A stretch of 64,000 nt of DNA from Salarias fasciatus (lineage: Eukaryota > Chordata > Actinopteri > Blenniiformes > Blenniidae). Below the pieces are notes generated by a model. That model did no database searches. It worked only from the letters and a program-made list of their open reading frames with translations, and was not told where the DNA came from. The stretch's first letter is position 1. Each line of letters starts with the position of its first letter. The stretch spans positions 11,115,290 through 11,179,289 of the forward strand of contig NC_043755.1 in NCBI RefSeq assembly GCF_902148845.1, written 5' to 3'. A program made the translations under genes and the position numbers. Positions 50,961-63,323 of this stretch are shown here, in pieces.

Positions 50961-52155
50961 TTGTTTTTCTCTTTTTGTACAAGCTGTTTCCACAGAAACA
51001 CAGTGATAAATAATTTTAACACCGCTTCACACTTTTCTGTCGAGGTGTGAACTTCCTTTTTACACAACATCATCTCAAGATCTCAAGAACAAAGCAGATA
51101 CACTTCCATTTCTAAGTTACTACTCAGAACAACTGGCGCCACTTGCAGAGTTTGCCTGAATTCAGTTATCGTTTAATTTAGAAAACAATATTACGATTTT
51201 AATCACAAGAAGTGCGTGTTGTCCCGAGTCTGAAAGATGATTCATGCAAACATTACGTGCCAAACAAAAGGAGGGAATTTAGAGTATAGAGGTAGAGTAG
51301 CTTCCACAAAGCATGGTTCATGTTTTTTGGACGTGTTTTATGCTGTTTCCTGCTAACTCTGAATTTCTCTCAAATCAAAATTGTGTTGTTGTTATAAACT
51401 CTGGTCATCGTCCTCAGATTGAAGACAGATTGAAAGTTAGATTTACCAGACTGAACAGCAGGTGGTCTGTTCTGCTTGCTGTAAAGAAAAAAAAAAGCAA
51501 CAGCAACACTCCTGGATTTGAAACTGATCAAATTTGTTTTAACCTGTTGTGTTTGTGTTTCACACAATCCTCCGATGAAGCAATTCGCTTTGCGGTGAAG
51601 AAGTGCATTGACCTCCACATGCATTTCTATTGTTGAAGCTCGAGCTTTGAGTGCGGGATACATTTTGAAATATGAAGAAACAGAACAAAACCACAGACCT
51701 GACACACAAACACAAAGCTAAATGTATTTTTTCATGGAGACTTTCAGGTACAGTTTGTTCCCGTTGGGTTAAATTTTGACCTCTTTTTCATACATACACA
51801 ATAGGATTTTTGGTTTAGCCTCGACTGAGTGCACCATTATTGGTTTTGGAAAAAAAAAAAAAGCATAACATATGAAGCTACACATTTTTGTAGAATTTAA
51901 AAAAAAACACAAAACTGAGGGAAACTTTTGATTTTTCACTTCCTGAAAGATCTGTCCCTGAAGTTTTTCTCACCACCAGTCTGACCTGCTCATTGGCAGG
52001 TTGTCTTTCCTCCCCGCCGAACCCAGACTTTCCTTCTGTCTAACAGCGTCCTGAGCCGTCTGCCGCTGCATTTCATTTCCTCATCCACACCAAACAGTCA
52101 ATGTAAGACTGCTCATCTGAGTCCATTCATTTGCAGAAGTTGGAACTGGGACTAC

Positions 52156-52156
52156 A

Positions 52157-52188
<32 letters not shown>

Positions 52189-52196
52189 CACACACA
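52156..52196 (+). repeat. (CGCA)n(CA)n microsatellite
   Basis: A compound tandem repeat: cgca units followed by a run of ca. Confidence 0.9.
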
Positions 52197-52929
52197 ATCC
52201 ATCCATCTATCTTCTGGAAAGGCAAGCTATGATTCTGTGACCCTGTTGTAGTGGCTCCCTGAAGCTCTCAATGAATTATACCTAAATAAACATTTTGTCT
52301 TATTTTTTATTTTATTAAACAGACCAGATAATTTTCGAAATTACCTTTATATCTTCAATTAAAAAAGACTTAAAGAAAGCATTTCTAGAAGGAAAAAAGC
52401 TGACCATGGAGCTAAAAAAAACACAATAACAAGCCAAACTGCATAGAAAAGAGATCAGATGGTTAAAATGACTGAAATGTTATTCCTTTAGTCAAAACAC
52501 TATAACGCCTCGCTTGTAAATAGTGTTAGCTGTGTTTTGGTTAATTTCATCTTTTCTGTACTTATATTAGTTTATCTTAAGCATTCTCCATGTAAACATT
52601 TAAAATTACTTGTTTTTCATTAGTTCTTTTCATTTTTATTCTGTCCCTTTTGATATTCAACTCTATTTCTATTTATTCTGTGTGGAGCAATGCACAAAAT
52701 AATTTCCCTCTGGGATTAATACAGTATTTCTATAATAAAATGTAAACATTCTCATTAAAATGTTGAGAAAAAAAAGATAAACCCACTAAAATCAGGTGCC
52801 AAAACAGCTGACAATGTAACAGAATGTTTATCATCCTAAACTAAATATCAAAAATGCGACATAAGACAAGTTTTTATAACATGTATATAAAGTCTGCTGT
52901 ATATAAAGAACTTTAAAAGCTGTGTTACA

Positions 52930-53110
52930 TAACAAACAGAGAATCAAACCACTCAATTTCACACCTTAGGCTCACTAACTGACCTCACATGGAGGTTTTT
53001 GGACTGCAGGCTAAAACTGGAGGAAACTCACACTCGCATGGGGAGAACATGCAAACTCAGTGTTTGATGCCGCCCTCCACTCTGCACCCCCCACTCACAC
53101 ACAGACACAC
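52930..53110 (+). repeat. Second copy of the dispersed-repeat tail
   Basis: 'aggctcactaactgacctca', 'catggaggtttttggactgc', 'aaactggaggaaactcacac' and 'tggggagaacatgcaaactc' occur in the same order as in the copy at 50740. Confidence 0.6.
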
Positions 53111-54216
53111 ACACCTCTCGATTAAATACTTTGTATGATATAATGGTAAACCATTAAACCTGCTCAGCACCAAAGTTTCTTTTTGAAATGCATTTGAGTT
53201 TTATCTGGTTTAACTAAATAACTTGATTTGAATTCGAGTAGAATTTTGCTAGATGTTGGGCTTCATAATGTTGTGGGTTTTCTTATATGAGCCCTGAGCT
53301 ATTTTAAATACTTCACAAGATAAAAATATCGACAATAAAAGGATTAAAAATGAATCAGAATTCATTTATTGTCTGTATTTTGCAAACGAAGTACCTGACA
53401 CTCTGAAAAATGGCGAAAAGGTTTTGTTTTAGTCAGAAATAATCAAAAGCAAGGCCTCCTTTGGGCTATTCAGAAAAGGTGTTTTATGACAAGAAAAGTG
53501 TCATTATTCACATTAATCTTTGAAGTCTGTGTTTACAGATTGTCACAGCACAGGAAGGTTTGTCAACAACAACACAGAGAAAGAGTGCTAGAAAAATCCA
53601 AGTTTGGATAGAAAATTTAAAATTCCTTTTTATTAAGTTTTAACTTTTCCGTCTCAGATGATGAAGCCAAAGCTGAAACCAAAAGCTGAAAATCGATTGT
53701 GAAACTGAGATTATTATAATCCCCCGTCATAAAGTGACCTCCCACATAATCCCATAATAAACCCATCGCTACAGCTTTTTCATTTCAAGCTAACTCCAAA
53801 AACATCTTTAAGGCAAGACTAAAAAAATACCAAACAATTCAAGCATAATATAAAAATAACTGGTCTTTACAAACTATTAATGTATCTTTACAAACTAATC
53901 TTTGAGTTGAATTTGCTGGAATATTACTGGAAATGCTGACATGTTCTGAAAAGAAGCGTCATACAGTGAAGCAGAGCAGCCTAAACTCCATGAACCAACC
54001 CGTTCACACTTAGTTGACTGGTTAGAATATCAATCTCCTCCCGTTCGACTGATTTTATTCCGTTAAACACAGTTCAGTGGTTAAAAGGTCCCAGTTCTGA
54101 TGTAGAAACTGTACAAATGGTTCATCAAAAGTCCAACCCACCATCAGCTGATGATATGAATCTATCTTATCCGGTGGAATCTGGGAGCCTGAGGCTGCAG
54201 CAAAGTGAAACGGTCT

Positions 54217-57200
54217 TCAGATCTCATTCATGACTTCCTTCACATTGGAGTACACCGCCTCCATCTCAGCTGCTTCCTCCTCTCCCTCCTTCGCCTCCAC
54301 TTCCTCTTCCCTCTCGAGCATTTCACTTTCCTCCCTGCCGTCATCCTCCCTTTCTTCTATTACCTCTTTTTTGATTTCGGCGTACTCTGTCTTCGTGCTC
54401 TCATCTGTCCTCGCTTCATCCAGAGGAGTCTTTCTTTTTAGCAGAGAGAAGTCGATGTTGGCGTACTCCACGTCCTTTGACTCGCTGTCGAGTTCAGTGG
54501 CGGTTTTCTCTGCAGCCGCTGTTCCAGTGTGGGCTTCCTCCTGGTCGTAGGGACGATCGTCTTCCACTGCCTGACCGTAATACAGTCAAGTGTAAGGAGG
54601 GTGATGAGATTCACACAGAAGCTCAAAAAAAGCTCCTAAATCTACTTTCTGTGTGCTGTGTTCATATTGGGATCGTTGTTCTCTGCAGAACTGCTGTTGC
54701 TCAGACCTTTCAAACACATCTCTCTCTGTTTCTTTTTTTTTTTTTTCAAATCGCATTATTTGCAAATGATCGGTTCCTCATTGTTGACAGAAATGAACCA
54801 AAACAGCTCTCCTGATCGTTCAGCAGTATGATGATCTGTTAACAAGCTGCCCTGACATTAATGACTGTCTCATATTAGTGACATCCCTGCACGGAAATTC
54901 TTGTTTTGTTTTGGGTTTTTTTTCATGATGTACAAATTGACGCAAATTACCAATGGATCGTTGTTGTTTGTCACAAGTTCCACGGTCTCATCCGCATTTG
55001 CAGAAGTCTTCTGTTTTCTTCTATAAAAAATAGTTTAAATTTACAGACACATAAAACCACTGCTCACAAATAAAACATCATTTATTGAATGTTCAGGTTT
55101 ACCTGTAACATTTTATGAATAAGAAGGAAATGATTGCTGAGAGGAGAACACCAATCAAGAAGGCAACGATGACTTCCAATGAAACAACTTCCTGAATGGA
55201 CGGATCTGCAGTCAGGGGATTGAATCCTGTCAGTTAATGTAGCTCCACATGCAATAACCTGCTTTCTGATCACACAGTGAAGAGATACAGCACTGCACTG
55301 GCTCTCATACTGAGCTTTAAAGAAGAAGTGCTGAGGCTCAGAACACTTACCTTCTTTTCCGGACAGCTTCTTCTCAACGGGGAGGGTTTTTTTTAGTTCC
55401 CCATTTTCATTTCCGCTGACACATTCAACAGTTGTGTTGCCCTCGGTTTTTAGAGAGAGGGTGACAGTACTGTTGACTGTGTGGTTTGACACGGTCGTCA
55501 TGATGGAGTACTCTGTGTGACTGTTCAACGTCGGCCATTTGATGGTGGGTAAAGGAAAGCCTTCACTGATACACACACAGGTCAGAACATCTGATCGAAG
55601 CTCACATCCGGAGCTCTTATGGATGTCTGTAAACAGCGGCAGGAAGTTATAATCAGCTGATGAACACAAATGTCACATTCACTCATCTTTAGTTGTGTTG
55701 ACTTACATGTCACGGTCACATCGGCATATTCAGTGGCTGCTGAGTCCAGATATACCGCTGTACAGACGTACTGTCCAGAATCCTCTGCAGTCACGTTGGG
55801 AATGACAAGTGAGGCTGATCCAGAGTCAGTTTGCAGGGTTGTGTTGAAACCAAGTTTGGTCCAAATAATAAGAGACGGAGGGAAACTGTCTGCACTGCAG
55901 GTCAGGTTCAGAACGTCTCCATCATTGACTGCTGTGCTACCTGCCATCTGGGGATTTCTTCTGTCTGTGGAGCAGAATTTACTGATTACGTCAGCCCAAA
56001 GAGAAAAACTTAAAAAAAAGCCAATGATAAAGCACACAATTTCACTGTAGATACAACCATCCATTCATCCACCTTCTCAACCTGCTTCACCTGGTTGATC
56101 ATTATAGCATTATTAGTGCCTTTTGACCTTCCCTGGATGTTTGGACGACTATCACGAAAAACCTGGCTGTACCTGATTCTGAGATTACTCTCATCATGCA
56201 AAGCATGTAACGAAGTATTCTAGGAAATGGCCTTTGGCCTTTTGCCCAACATAAGAAGCAGCTCCCACGTCCCTGACACGGAAATATAAACTACATCTAG
56301 CTTCTAGTTGTTAAGATTGTAAGTGATTAATTTTTTTGTTAAAAAAGTAAAGCACTAATTAAAATAATGTATAAATATAGCTGTGTGTACAGTAAGTATA
56401 TATGTGACTCTTTATAGATTTCTAGATGAGATAAAATAAGGAACCTGCCAAATTTGTAGATCAAACTAATGACAAGAGTTCCTGTTTTTTGCATTAAGTG
56501 ATGAGTGATTTGCCCAAAAGTGATGCTTTTATAACATGCTGCCACTTGAGGGCGCCATTCTCTTCATCTTTCATAATCTGCCTTGATCCTAAACTGGTAT
56601 GCTATATGCAGTATATATTTAAAGAAAAGGGAATCAGAGGCTTCTCAGACTGACTGGAATGCCCTTTAAGAACTTAAAACAGTAACATAAAAATAAGAAT
56701 AATCAAAAAATGTAAAGTACTCACATTTCACTGTCACATTTATTTCTTTTGTGAGGGTCTGGTCGAGATGCTCTGCGTTGCAATGTATTGTCCAGAATCT
56801 CCTGCTGTCACATCAGAAATGATGAGGGAGTTCTTATCGCCGTCTTCCTGCTCAGAGGTTTCTGTCTCATTCAGAAGTTCAGCTGAAGTGTCGTTCTGCA
56901 CAACAGTTTCTGTTCCATTTTGCAGGAAAAGGTCAGAAAGTTTAATCCATGTGATCCGTGATGGAGGGAAACTGTCAACGCTGCAAGTCAAATTCAGCGT
57001 CTCGTGCTCCTTCACAGTTGTCTCTCCAGTGATTCTGAGATCCTTCACATCTGTGAGAGAAAGTTTTACCACACTTTCATTCAAGGCCGTTCACAATATC
57101 ATCAACTAAACATCTTCGGTCAGAGGTTACTCACAGGAAACATTCAAAGTCACAGTCTCCTCTGTGGTTCTGTCATCTGTGAGCCGGACCGTACAGGTTA

Positions 57201-58028
57201 TATTGGTACCGTGGTGTTCAGCGGAGGGGTTGAAGGTCAGAGTTGAACTGTATCTGTTTGCGATGGCATTCAGGCGGTCAGTCAGAGTGGTGATGTTTCC
57301 TGAGATGCTCCCTCCTGCTCCGCTCCAGGTCCAGAGGAACTCAGGAGCAGATCCAGAGCAGAGACCAGGAGCGGTGCAGGTCAGCGTGGCCTCTCGTCCT
57401 TCTGTCAGTGGAGGAATCTCCACGGTGGGCTTCTGACTGAGACCTGAAGGAAACACATTGTTGAAATGAATTCAAGTCTCAACATCAAAGAGTATTTTGG
57501 CACAGAGAGTTCAACAATTGTCAGAATTATTTCATGTAATGTAAAATCTGTTGATCTAGAATGTAGTGGATGAGGATGTTAATACACAAGACTGAATTTT
57601 TAGGATTCATTTGTGTTTGCTGGAGTTTTCATACCTTTAACAGAGATCAGTACTTTTTGAAGGAATTGATATCTATCAGAGTCCCTGGTCCCAATGACTC
57701 TGAACTGATATGCTCCAGAATCAGACTCCTTCAGGTCATTGATCACGATGCTGCAGATTCTCTGCCTCACATCAGGCTCCAAAAGTGACACTCGACCTCT
57801 GAACCCAGGCTGACCTTTTCGGTTGTTATTGTTAGTGTGGAATATTATGTCTACGTCCCCACATCTGTCTTTAGTCTCCTGACATTGGTACCAAACTGCA
57901 TGTCTGGCAGTAAAGCCTGCAGTGAAAGAACATGGTATCACCACACAGAGCCCGGCTTCTGCTGTTAATTCTTCAGGGAGTGATACAGAAACTTCTATCA
58001 CAGGTTTGCCGTAGTCCCACAGATGTAC
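54217..58028 (-). CDS. CD22-like inhibitory siglec C (long form, no signal exon found)
   Basis: Exons in transcript order: 58028-57635 (V-set), 57443-57135, 57050-56725, 55964-55707, 55626-55351 (four C2-sets), 55205-55103 (membrane helix VIVAFLIGVLLSAIISFLF), 55020-54951, 54570-54217 (tail). The V-set is a good siglec domain: GLCVVIPCSF in strand B, AVWYQC in strand C, ICSIVIND in strand E, and YQFRVIG with the binding Arg. Domain 2 keeps a Cys (GLCSGSAPE) that can bridge to the V-set. The tail has VEYANI (ITIM), TEYAEI and AVYSNV (YxN), closely matching gene B. The third Ig exon is one base short (326 rather than 327), shifting the frame just before its last strand Cys (near 56787). No signal-peptide exon is seen upstream, and the V exon needs phase 0 while its relatives use phase 1. 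Active, pseudogenic or mis-assembled are all possible. Confidence 0.7.
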
Positions 58029-58339
58029 CTGTTAATGAAAAACAGACAAATAGATGACTTTAACTACTCATCTAATAAGGGATCATGTATAGATTCTATA
58101 TCTTTTCTAAGACTCTTGCAGGTGTTTGAGTTTTTGCAACAACAAAACATTCTAAGTGTTGCACATTTCATAAACCGAGCTAAGAAATTGGAAACCAGCA
58201 GTGGAAGAAACATATTTCAAATGTTTTGGTACATTCACCAGGAAAAAATATTCTGCTGTTGAGACTGCTGGGATTTCTGCATGAATTGGTCACAAAACAA
58301 TGTCATCTCAACAAAAGTGCATTCTTTTCTTGAATTAAT

Positions 58340-59090
58340 ACTCAGTTTTATATTTTCATGTCTTCATTGAACACAGCTCATAAAAGTTCACAATACAAGG
58401 TGGAAGTATGAAGTATGTGAATCCCTAATTTAAATCCTTCTCTCAGAGCTCATCAGTAAAGACTCAACCAACAAATAGTTTTATTTATGTGACAGTATTA
58501 GAGATATTGGTTAGAGCTACCCTGCCCTGCCCAAACAAAAGCACTTCTTCTGTGATTAATGTGCTGTAAAGTATTATGGAAGTAACAATTAAAGCTGGTA
58601 AGACAAATATCTATATATAAATGTCTATATATGGACACAGTTCACAGTTGCTGCTCTGCCAAGGAGTGGTTCTCCTGTGTAGCACAGAATGCTCAATGAG
58701 GGGAAGAAAACCAGAGATATCAGCTAAAGACTGACAGAAGTCATTAACACATGATCATATCTTTTCGGGCAAATCTATGAAAAGCAAAACATTAAACCAG
58801 AATAAGTAATGGAAGAATGTTACAGAGGAATTCACAGAGATGAAACAAGTGGACAACCCAAAGCACAGAAGCAAATCAACAACCTGAACAAAATATGCCT
58901 TGTAGAGTGGATCAGAGTCCTGAGCTCAGTCCTGTTGAGAATGGATGAATTTAAAAGAGCGATAAAGAGACATCCCATGAATATTGCTGAACTGAAATAG
59001 TTTTGTAAAAGCAGTGATCCAGATTTCCTCATGACCATGTGCGAGTCAGATCTTCATCTACAGAAAATGTTTAGTTGTTGTTGTTCATTT
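58340..59090 (+). mobile_element. Decayed Tc1/mariner-like element
   Basis: Around 58810-59060 the plus strand retains diverged transposase C-terminal text: VEWIRVLSSVLLRMDEF and 'KRAIKRHPMNIAELK', followed by a stop and FCKSSDP. It recalls the Tc1 pattern 'EWPSQSPDLNPIE...NIAELKQFC' with most catalytic residues eroded. The stretch from about 58340 ('tgtcttcattgaacacagct', 'cacaatacaaggtggaagta') may belong to the same element. Ends are not defined, and the right side runs to the assembly gap. Confidence 0.5.
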
Positions 59091-59093
59091 CTG

Positions 59094-59106
59094 NNNNNNN
59101 NNNNNN
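59094..59106. other. Assembly gap (13 N)
   Basis: Thirteen Ns separate the Tc1-like relic from the LINE. The abrupt change of repeat across it leaves the true distance and order uncertain. Confidence 0.99.
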
Positions 59107-59946
59107 CGCCTAAACCACCAACGAAACAAATCCATCCAGCGCGACGGGGAAAATTTCTGGAGCAATCAGGCAACAGCTATGGATTAGCCTCCCAACGTAA
59201 CAACCTGCGACAGCTTTTCAATCTTCTCTGCCAAGGGAAAGCAGGCCCCCGACAGCGTTCCTTCTTAGTCAAGGATAAGGATGGCAATGTCCTCTCAACC
59301 GAAGCTGACTGCCTTAGCCGTTGGAAGGAGCATTCAGTGAACTTTTAAACCATCCCCCAGTCCCAGAATCCCTCCATCACCAGCCACACCACCACAAATC
59401 TGGACTGTTCCATCTCCCCTATCTCCCCTGCCAAAGTCAAAACAAGCTTGTCAAAACTCAAGAATGGCAAAACCCCAGGCATATGCACTATCACAGCAGA
59501 GCTGAAGGATGAGGGTAACAACATCATCCTCTGGCTCACACAAATGTTAACTTTGTGTGGGTCTCCGAGACTCTGCCTGACGACTGGCGGCGGGGCGTCA
59601 TACTCCCTTTCTGGAAGCACAAAGTGACCAGCTTACTTGCAGTAACCACAGGGGAATCACCCTCCTATCCATCCCAGGCAAGCTCTTTACCAGAATCTTA
59701 CTCAACTATACCTGCAACCAGAAGCAGACGCCGCCAACAACAAGCTGGATTCATGCTCAATCGCTCCATCGCTGATCACATCTCTGCTCTCCGGCTTTTA
59801 ATAGAAAGGCTCGGAGTTTAGAAAAGACCGACACCTCTTTATCGCCTTCATTGACCTTAGGGCTGCATTTGACACCGTGGACCATGGATCCCTCTGGAAC
59901 GTCCTTAAGTCCCTTGGAGTCCCAGCCAAATCATGTCACTCTTTAA

Positions 59947-61265
59947 AGGAGTCATATTATGCAAAATTCACTTTAAAAGGTGTCTTTACAGTCATATTGC
60001 CTCCCAGAGCCTCTGTATGATCCCCCAGAAGTGAAAATTCAGTCACCTCCCTCAATTGTGCCCTCCACTTTTAAGAAAATATACACTCAAACACATGGTT
60101 CTGAAATCTCCCTCTTCTTGACGTCATGAAAGGAACACCCTCCCCCCCCACCCCCCCCCCCCCCCCCCCCCCCCCCCCACCCCCCCCCCCCCCCACCCCC
60201 GGAAGACAATCCAGCTTTTGGCCAGCCCCCGGATAGGTCGCTCATTTCGGCTGTATTTTCTCATCCATCGCCAGTGTTATCATAAAGTCAGCTCATCCAC
60301 CGTCTTCAGGTGGGTCAGCTGACGAGCTGACAGTTTTTGCTAACTTAGCCATAATTAGCTCGGATGGGAACGTAGCGGAGCTCCTCTCCCCAGCAGAGAG
60401 GCACTTTGAGTCGGCCGCAGCTGTGACGGCGCCCGGGTGTCTGACTTCCAGGGGCCGAGTTGGGGCCGAATGGGTAAACGGCCGGGAGCTGCTCCACGGA
60501 AGCTGGTCCCGAAGCCGGCGGAGACGCTGGGCCGCTCCTCTCCTCACTGGGAGGCTGCGAAGCTCCGGTGCCCAGTGGAGGCGCACTGCGCGCGGGGCGC
60601 AAAGTCAACACACACCAGCAGCGCCGTCCGGATGAAGAGGGCTGCTCCTCTGAGAGGCTGTGTGCTCTTGATATCACACGAACAACGCATGATATAAACA
60701 GAAATACAAAAAAAAAAAAAAAAACCCAACTCATTTCGCTTCTGCAAGGTCGCTCTGCTCGTCCCAGCCACATTGATCTGTAATTTATAGTACTTCCAGC
60801 AAGGATGAGTACATGGTTTATGTTTTGATCTCAAATGAGTGCTTTTCTTTATCCAATAGTTCCTTTTGTATGGTTCATTCTGTATAAAAACGGTAATTTC
60901 CGCGTTTGCTACTGTCTGGGACCCTGTTGAGCTTATTCTCGTGCCTCCCGAGGCAGCGTAATAGCAACATATAGGAAAAGTTTACGTCTGTGAGGTCGTG
61001 CATTGTGTTTTATTTTGAAACTTCTGGTGTAACTTCCTGTAAGGTGCTTTCTTAATACGATAAATTTACGAGGTGGGCGTGGCCAGATGCGTTCAAGTTC
61101 ATCAAGGAAAATAGGCTGTCAAAAACAGGCTGTTCTGAGAAGACCGCTTTGTAGACCGCTCAAACTCGAACATAGGACGAATTTGGGGCAAACAAGCTTA
61201 TACACTATGTTTTTAGATGTCTGTGACCTATATGACGCGACTGAAAAATAGCATAATAGTCCACT
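59947..61265. mobile_element. TTAA-flanked element nested in the LINE
   Basis: TTAA (in a shared CTTTAA) lies at 59943-59946 and 61266-61269. Left end aggagtcatattatgc and right end read inward agtggactattatgc are imperfect inverted repeats. Removing the 1.3-kb insert rejoins LINE text (…SLFKQLYQG). The interior is unlike the LINE: a C-rich tract, GC-rich sequence at 60340-60660, an A17 run near 60710 and no recognisable transposase. Probably a non-autonomous piggyBac-type element, or a composite. Confidence 0.75.
60131..60199 (+). repeat. Poly-C tract
   Basis: Nearly 70 bases of almost pure C with four single-A interruptions. Its true length is likely uncertain in the assembly. Confidence 0.9.
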
Positions 61266-62290
61266 TTAAGCAGCTCTATCAGGGAGCGGAAAGCTGTGTA
61301 CGAGTGAATGGTCGAGACTCTGAGTGGTTCCCCATTAACAGCAGGGTAAGGCAGGGCTGTGTGGCCGCTCCTGAACTTTTTAGCTGTGTCATAGACCATC
61401 TGATGTCACGAGTCTGTGAGCGTATTCCTGGGGTGTCACTTGGTAACTTCACCCTCAAGGACCTTGAATACGCGATGATACCGCCCTGTTCAGTGAGACT
61501 GCCGATCAGCTCCAGGAAGCTCTCAGTGTGTTCGACGAGGAGTCCAAACAGCTAGGCCTAAAGATAAACTGGTCCAAGACCGAGCTCATGCATGTAGGAG
61601 ATGGACCTGACCCACCACCCTTTCTTTTTGAAGGTACATCTGTCCACGTTGTCAGCACATTTAAAGATCTGGATTCAACAGTTTCCAACACTGGTGATCT
61701 CAAAACAGAGATTGACCGACGCGGCGCCCTTGCAGCCTCCGTCGTGCAGTCCTTATGGAGACCTTTGTGGCGACACCAGCACATATCCAGAGCAACAAAG
61801 CTCAGGGTTTACAATGCTTCAGTGATTTCTGTACTCCTGTATGACTCTGAAACCTGGCCGCTGAATGACACTCTGTCGGCCAGGCTCGATGGTTTTGACA
61901 GCAAGGCCCTCAGGAGGATAGAAGGTATCATCTGGAGCCAGCACGTCACAAATCAACTGAGACCTAAAGCAACAACCCCCAGTATCATGCCTTGCAGCAA
62001 TGCGCAGAGTGCGCTGGTATGGCCATATCATGCGACTGTCCTCAGAACATCCAACAAGCAACATCCTGGCCTTCAATCCTCAACAAGCCGGCTGGAGACG
62101 ACCCAGAGGTGCTCTCCACACCCGTTGGCTGGATGTAATTACCCAGGATCTAAAGGCCTGGAATGTGACCCTGGCACAAGCACAACGTCTCACCCATGAC
62201 AGACCCAAATGGAGAGACCTGGTTGCCTTGGTTGGCTCTACGCGCCCTGAAGGGCAAGGGGACTAAAGAAAGAGAAAGACTGTATCGAAA

Positions 62291-63323
62291 GAGGCACTCA
62301 GGTCCAGAAGAACCAACACTGAGTTTTTTTATGATCTATGATTCCACCTGATGCCATTTAAAATTTTAAACAGGCTGTTGTTCATCCTATAAAAACCAAA
62401 CTGGTGTTTTTCTAAAATATTATTTCTGATTAAAAGTCATTGTCTTGTTAAAAACCAGTCTTTCTAAAACTTTACTTCAAAACGGTAAGTTCGATACAGA
62501 TCTGTAGTTATGAAGAACACTGAGGTTTAAATTGCTCTTCTTCAGAAGGGGCCTCACTGTACCCATCATACTGAGGCGTCACTGACATGATCAGAGGGTC
62601 AATACTGTGAACACGTCTGCTCTCTACACCACACAGCACCCTATCATCGATCTTCTCACCCATTAGAATCTGTGACTGTAGGGGGCTATTGTGAGTTTTT
62701 TCCAGTATCACTGTGTCAAAGGGCAAGACTATTTTATTCTAGCCTGAATTTATTATATTGCAGTTACAGTAAGGTCACACATCTACCATGCACCAATGCA
62801 TCTGGGAAAATGAGTAGAGCATGCAGCAAGATTGAAAAAATGACGAACTAAACACATTTTGACAATGACACATCAGTATACAATGTGCCAGTCTATCAAA
62901 CTGCTGATCTTAAAACATGTTATAAATACCGGAAAGTTACAGTTTCCCACAGGACACCATGACAAGTGTGTCTTTTTGTAAAGTATTACTCTTGGAACAC
63001 AATATTCCAGGTGTTGCAGATTTTGTCATTGTTTTCTGTTGTTATTGCTCTTCTCATTGTTCTCCCAACAAGCAGTGGATGCTGCTGAGTCAGACTGAAA
63101 ATAAGCAAATTGCTAAACCTGTCTTACAGTCAATAGTTCTTGTCATTTCAAGATTTTGTCTTATTGTTCTCTCTCCCGTATTATTCCTCTCACAGAGCAT
63201 CCACCTTAAGTACATGGGTGCACACTTGGTTAGTTGTTACAACCAGTATGGAGTGGAAATAATGCTGTTCCAATGCTGTTGCCAAGATTGTGTGCTGTTG
63301 AGAAAATAAAATGAGTTTTTTAC
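62291..63323. other. Spacer below siglec D
   Basis: AT-rich sequence with no recognisable Ig, membrane or tail exon on the minus strand. A 72-residue minus frame at 62508-62726 (with 'SVTPQYDGYSEAPSEEEQ') was considered as a tail piece but has no splice support. Confidence 0.4.

Larger units (their letters stand above)
50481..54216. other. Intergenic region between siglecs B and C
   Basis: No exon recognised. Contains decayed dispersed-repeat tails at about 50740-50960 and 52930-53110, a microsatellite at 52156-52196, AT-rich sequence and, near 54054-54059, a minus-strand AATAAA that suits the 3' end of gene C. The 107- and 111-residue overlapping frames at 51313-51705 lack domains and splice context. 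Confidence 0.45.
59107..62290 (+). mobile_element. Truncated non-LTR retrotransposon (LINE)
   Basis: Reverse-transcriptase text is spread over all three frames: DDWRRGVILPFWKHK, HRGITLLSIPGKLF (read across a shift), AFIDLRAAFDTVDHGSLW, then after an insertion FKQLYQGAESCVRVNGR, RQGCVAAPELF, a YADD region where one base is missing (about 61470), and LGLKINWSKTELMHVG. The C-terminal region shows RVRWYGHIMRLSSEHPTSN and WRRPRGALHTRWLDVI. No endonuclease domain is present, so it is 5' truncated or cut by the gap. The wording suggests an I/Nimb-type clade, but this is not certain. Several shifts make it inactive. Confidence 0.85.

Noticed and set aside
51313-51705. Overlapping 107- and 111-residue frames on opposite strands
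   Set aside because: No domain, splice or codon signal; AT-rich intergenic sequence.
62508-62726. Minus-strand frame with tyrosines (SVTPQYDGYSEAPSEEEQ) as a siglec D tail
   Set aside because: No acceptor, membrane exon or motif of the ITIM/ITSM type; origin unknown.
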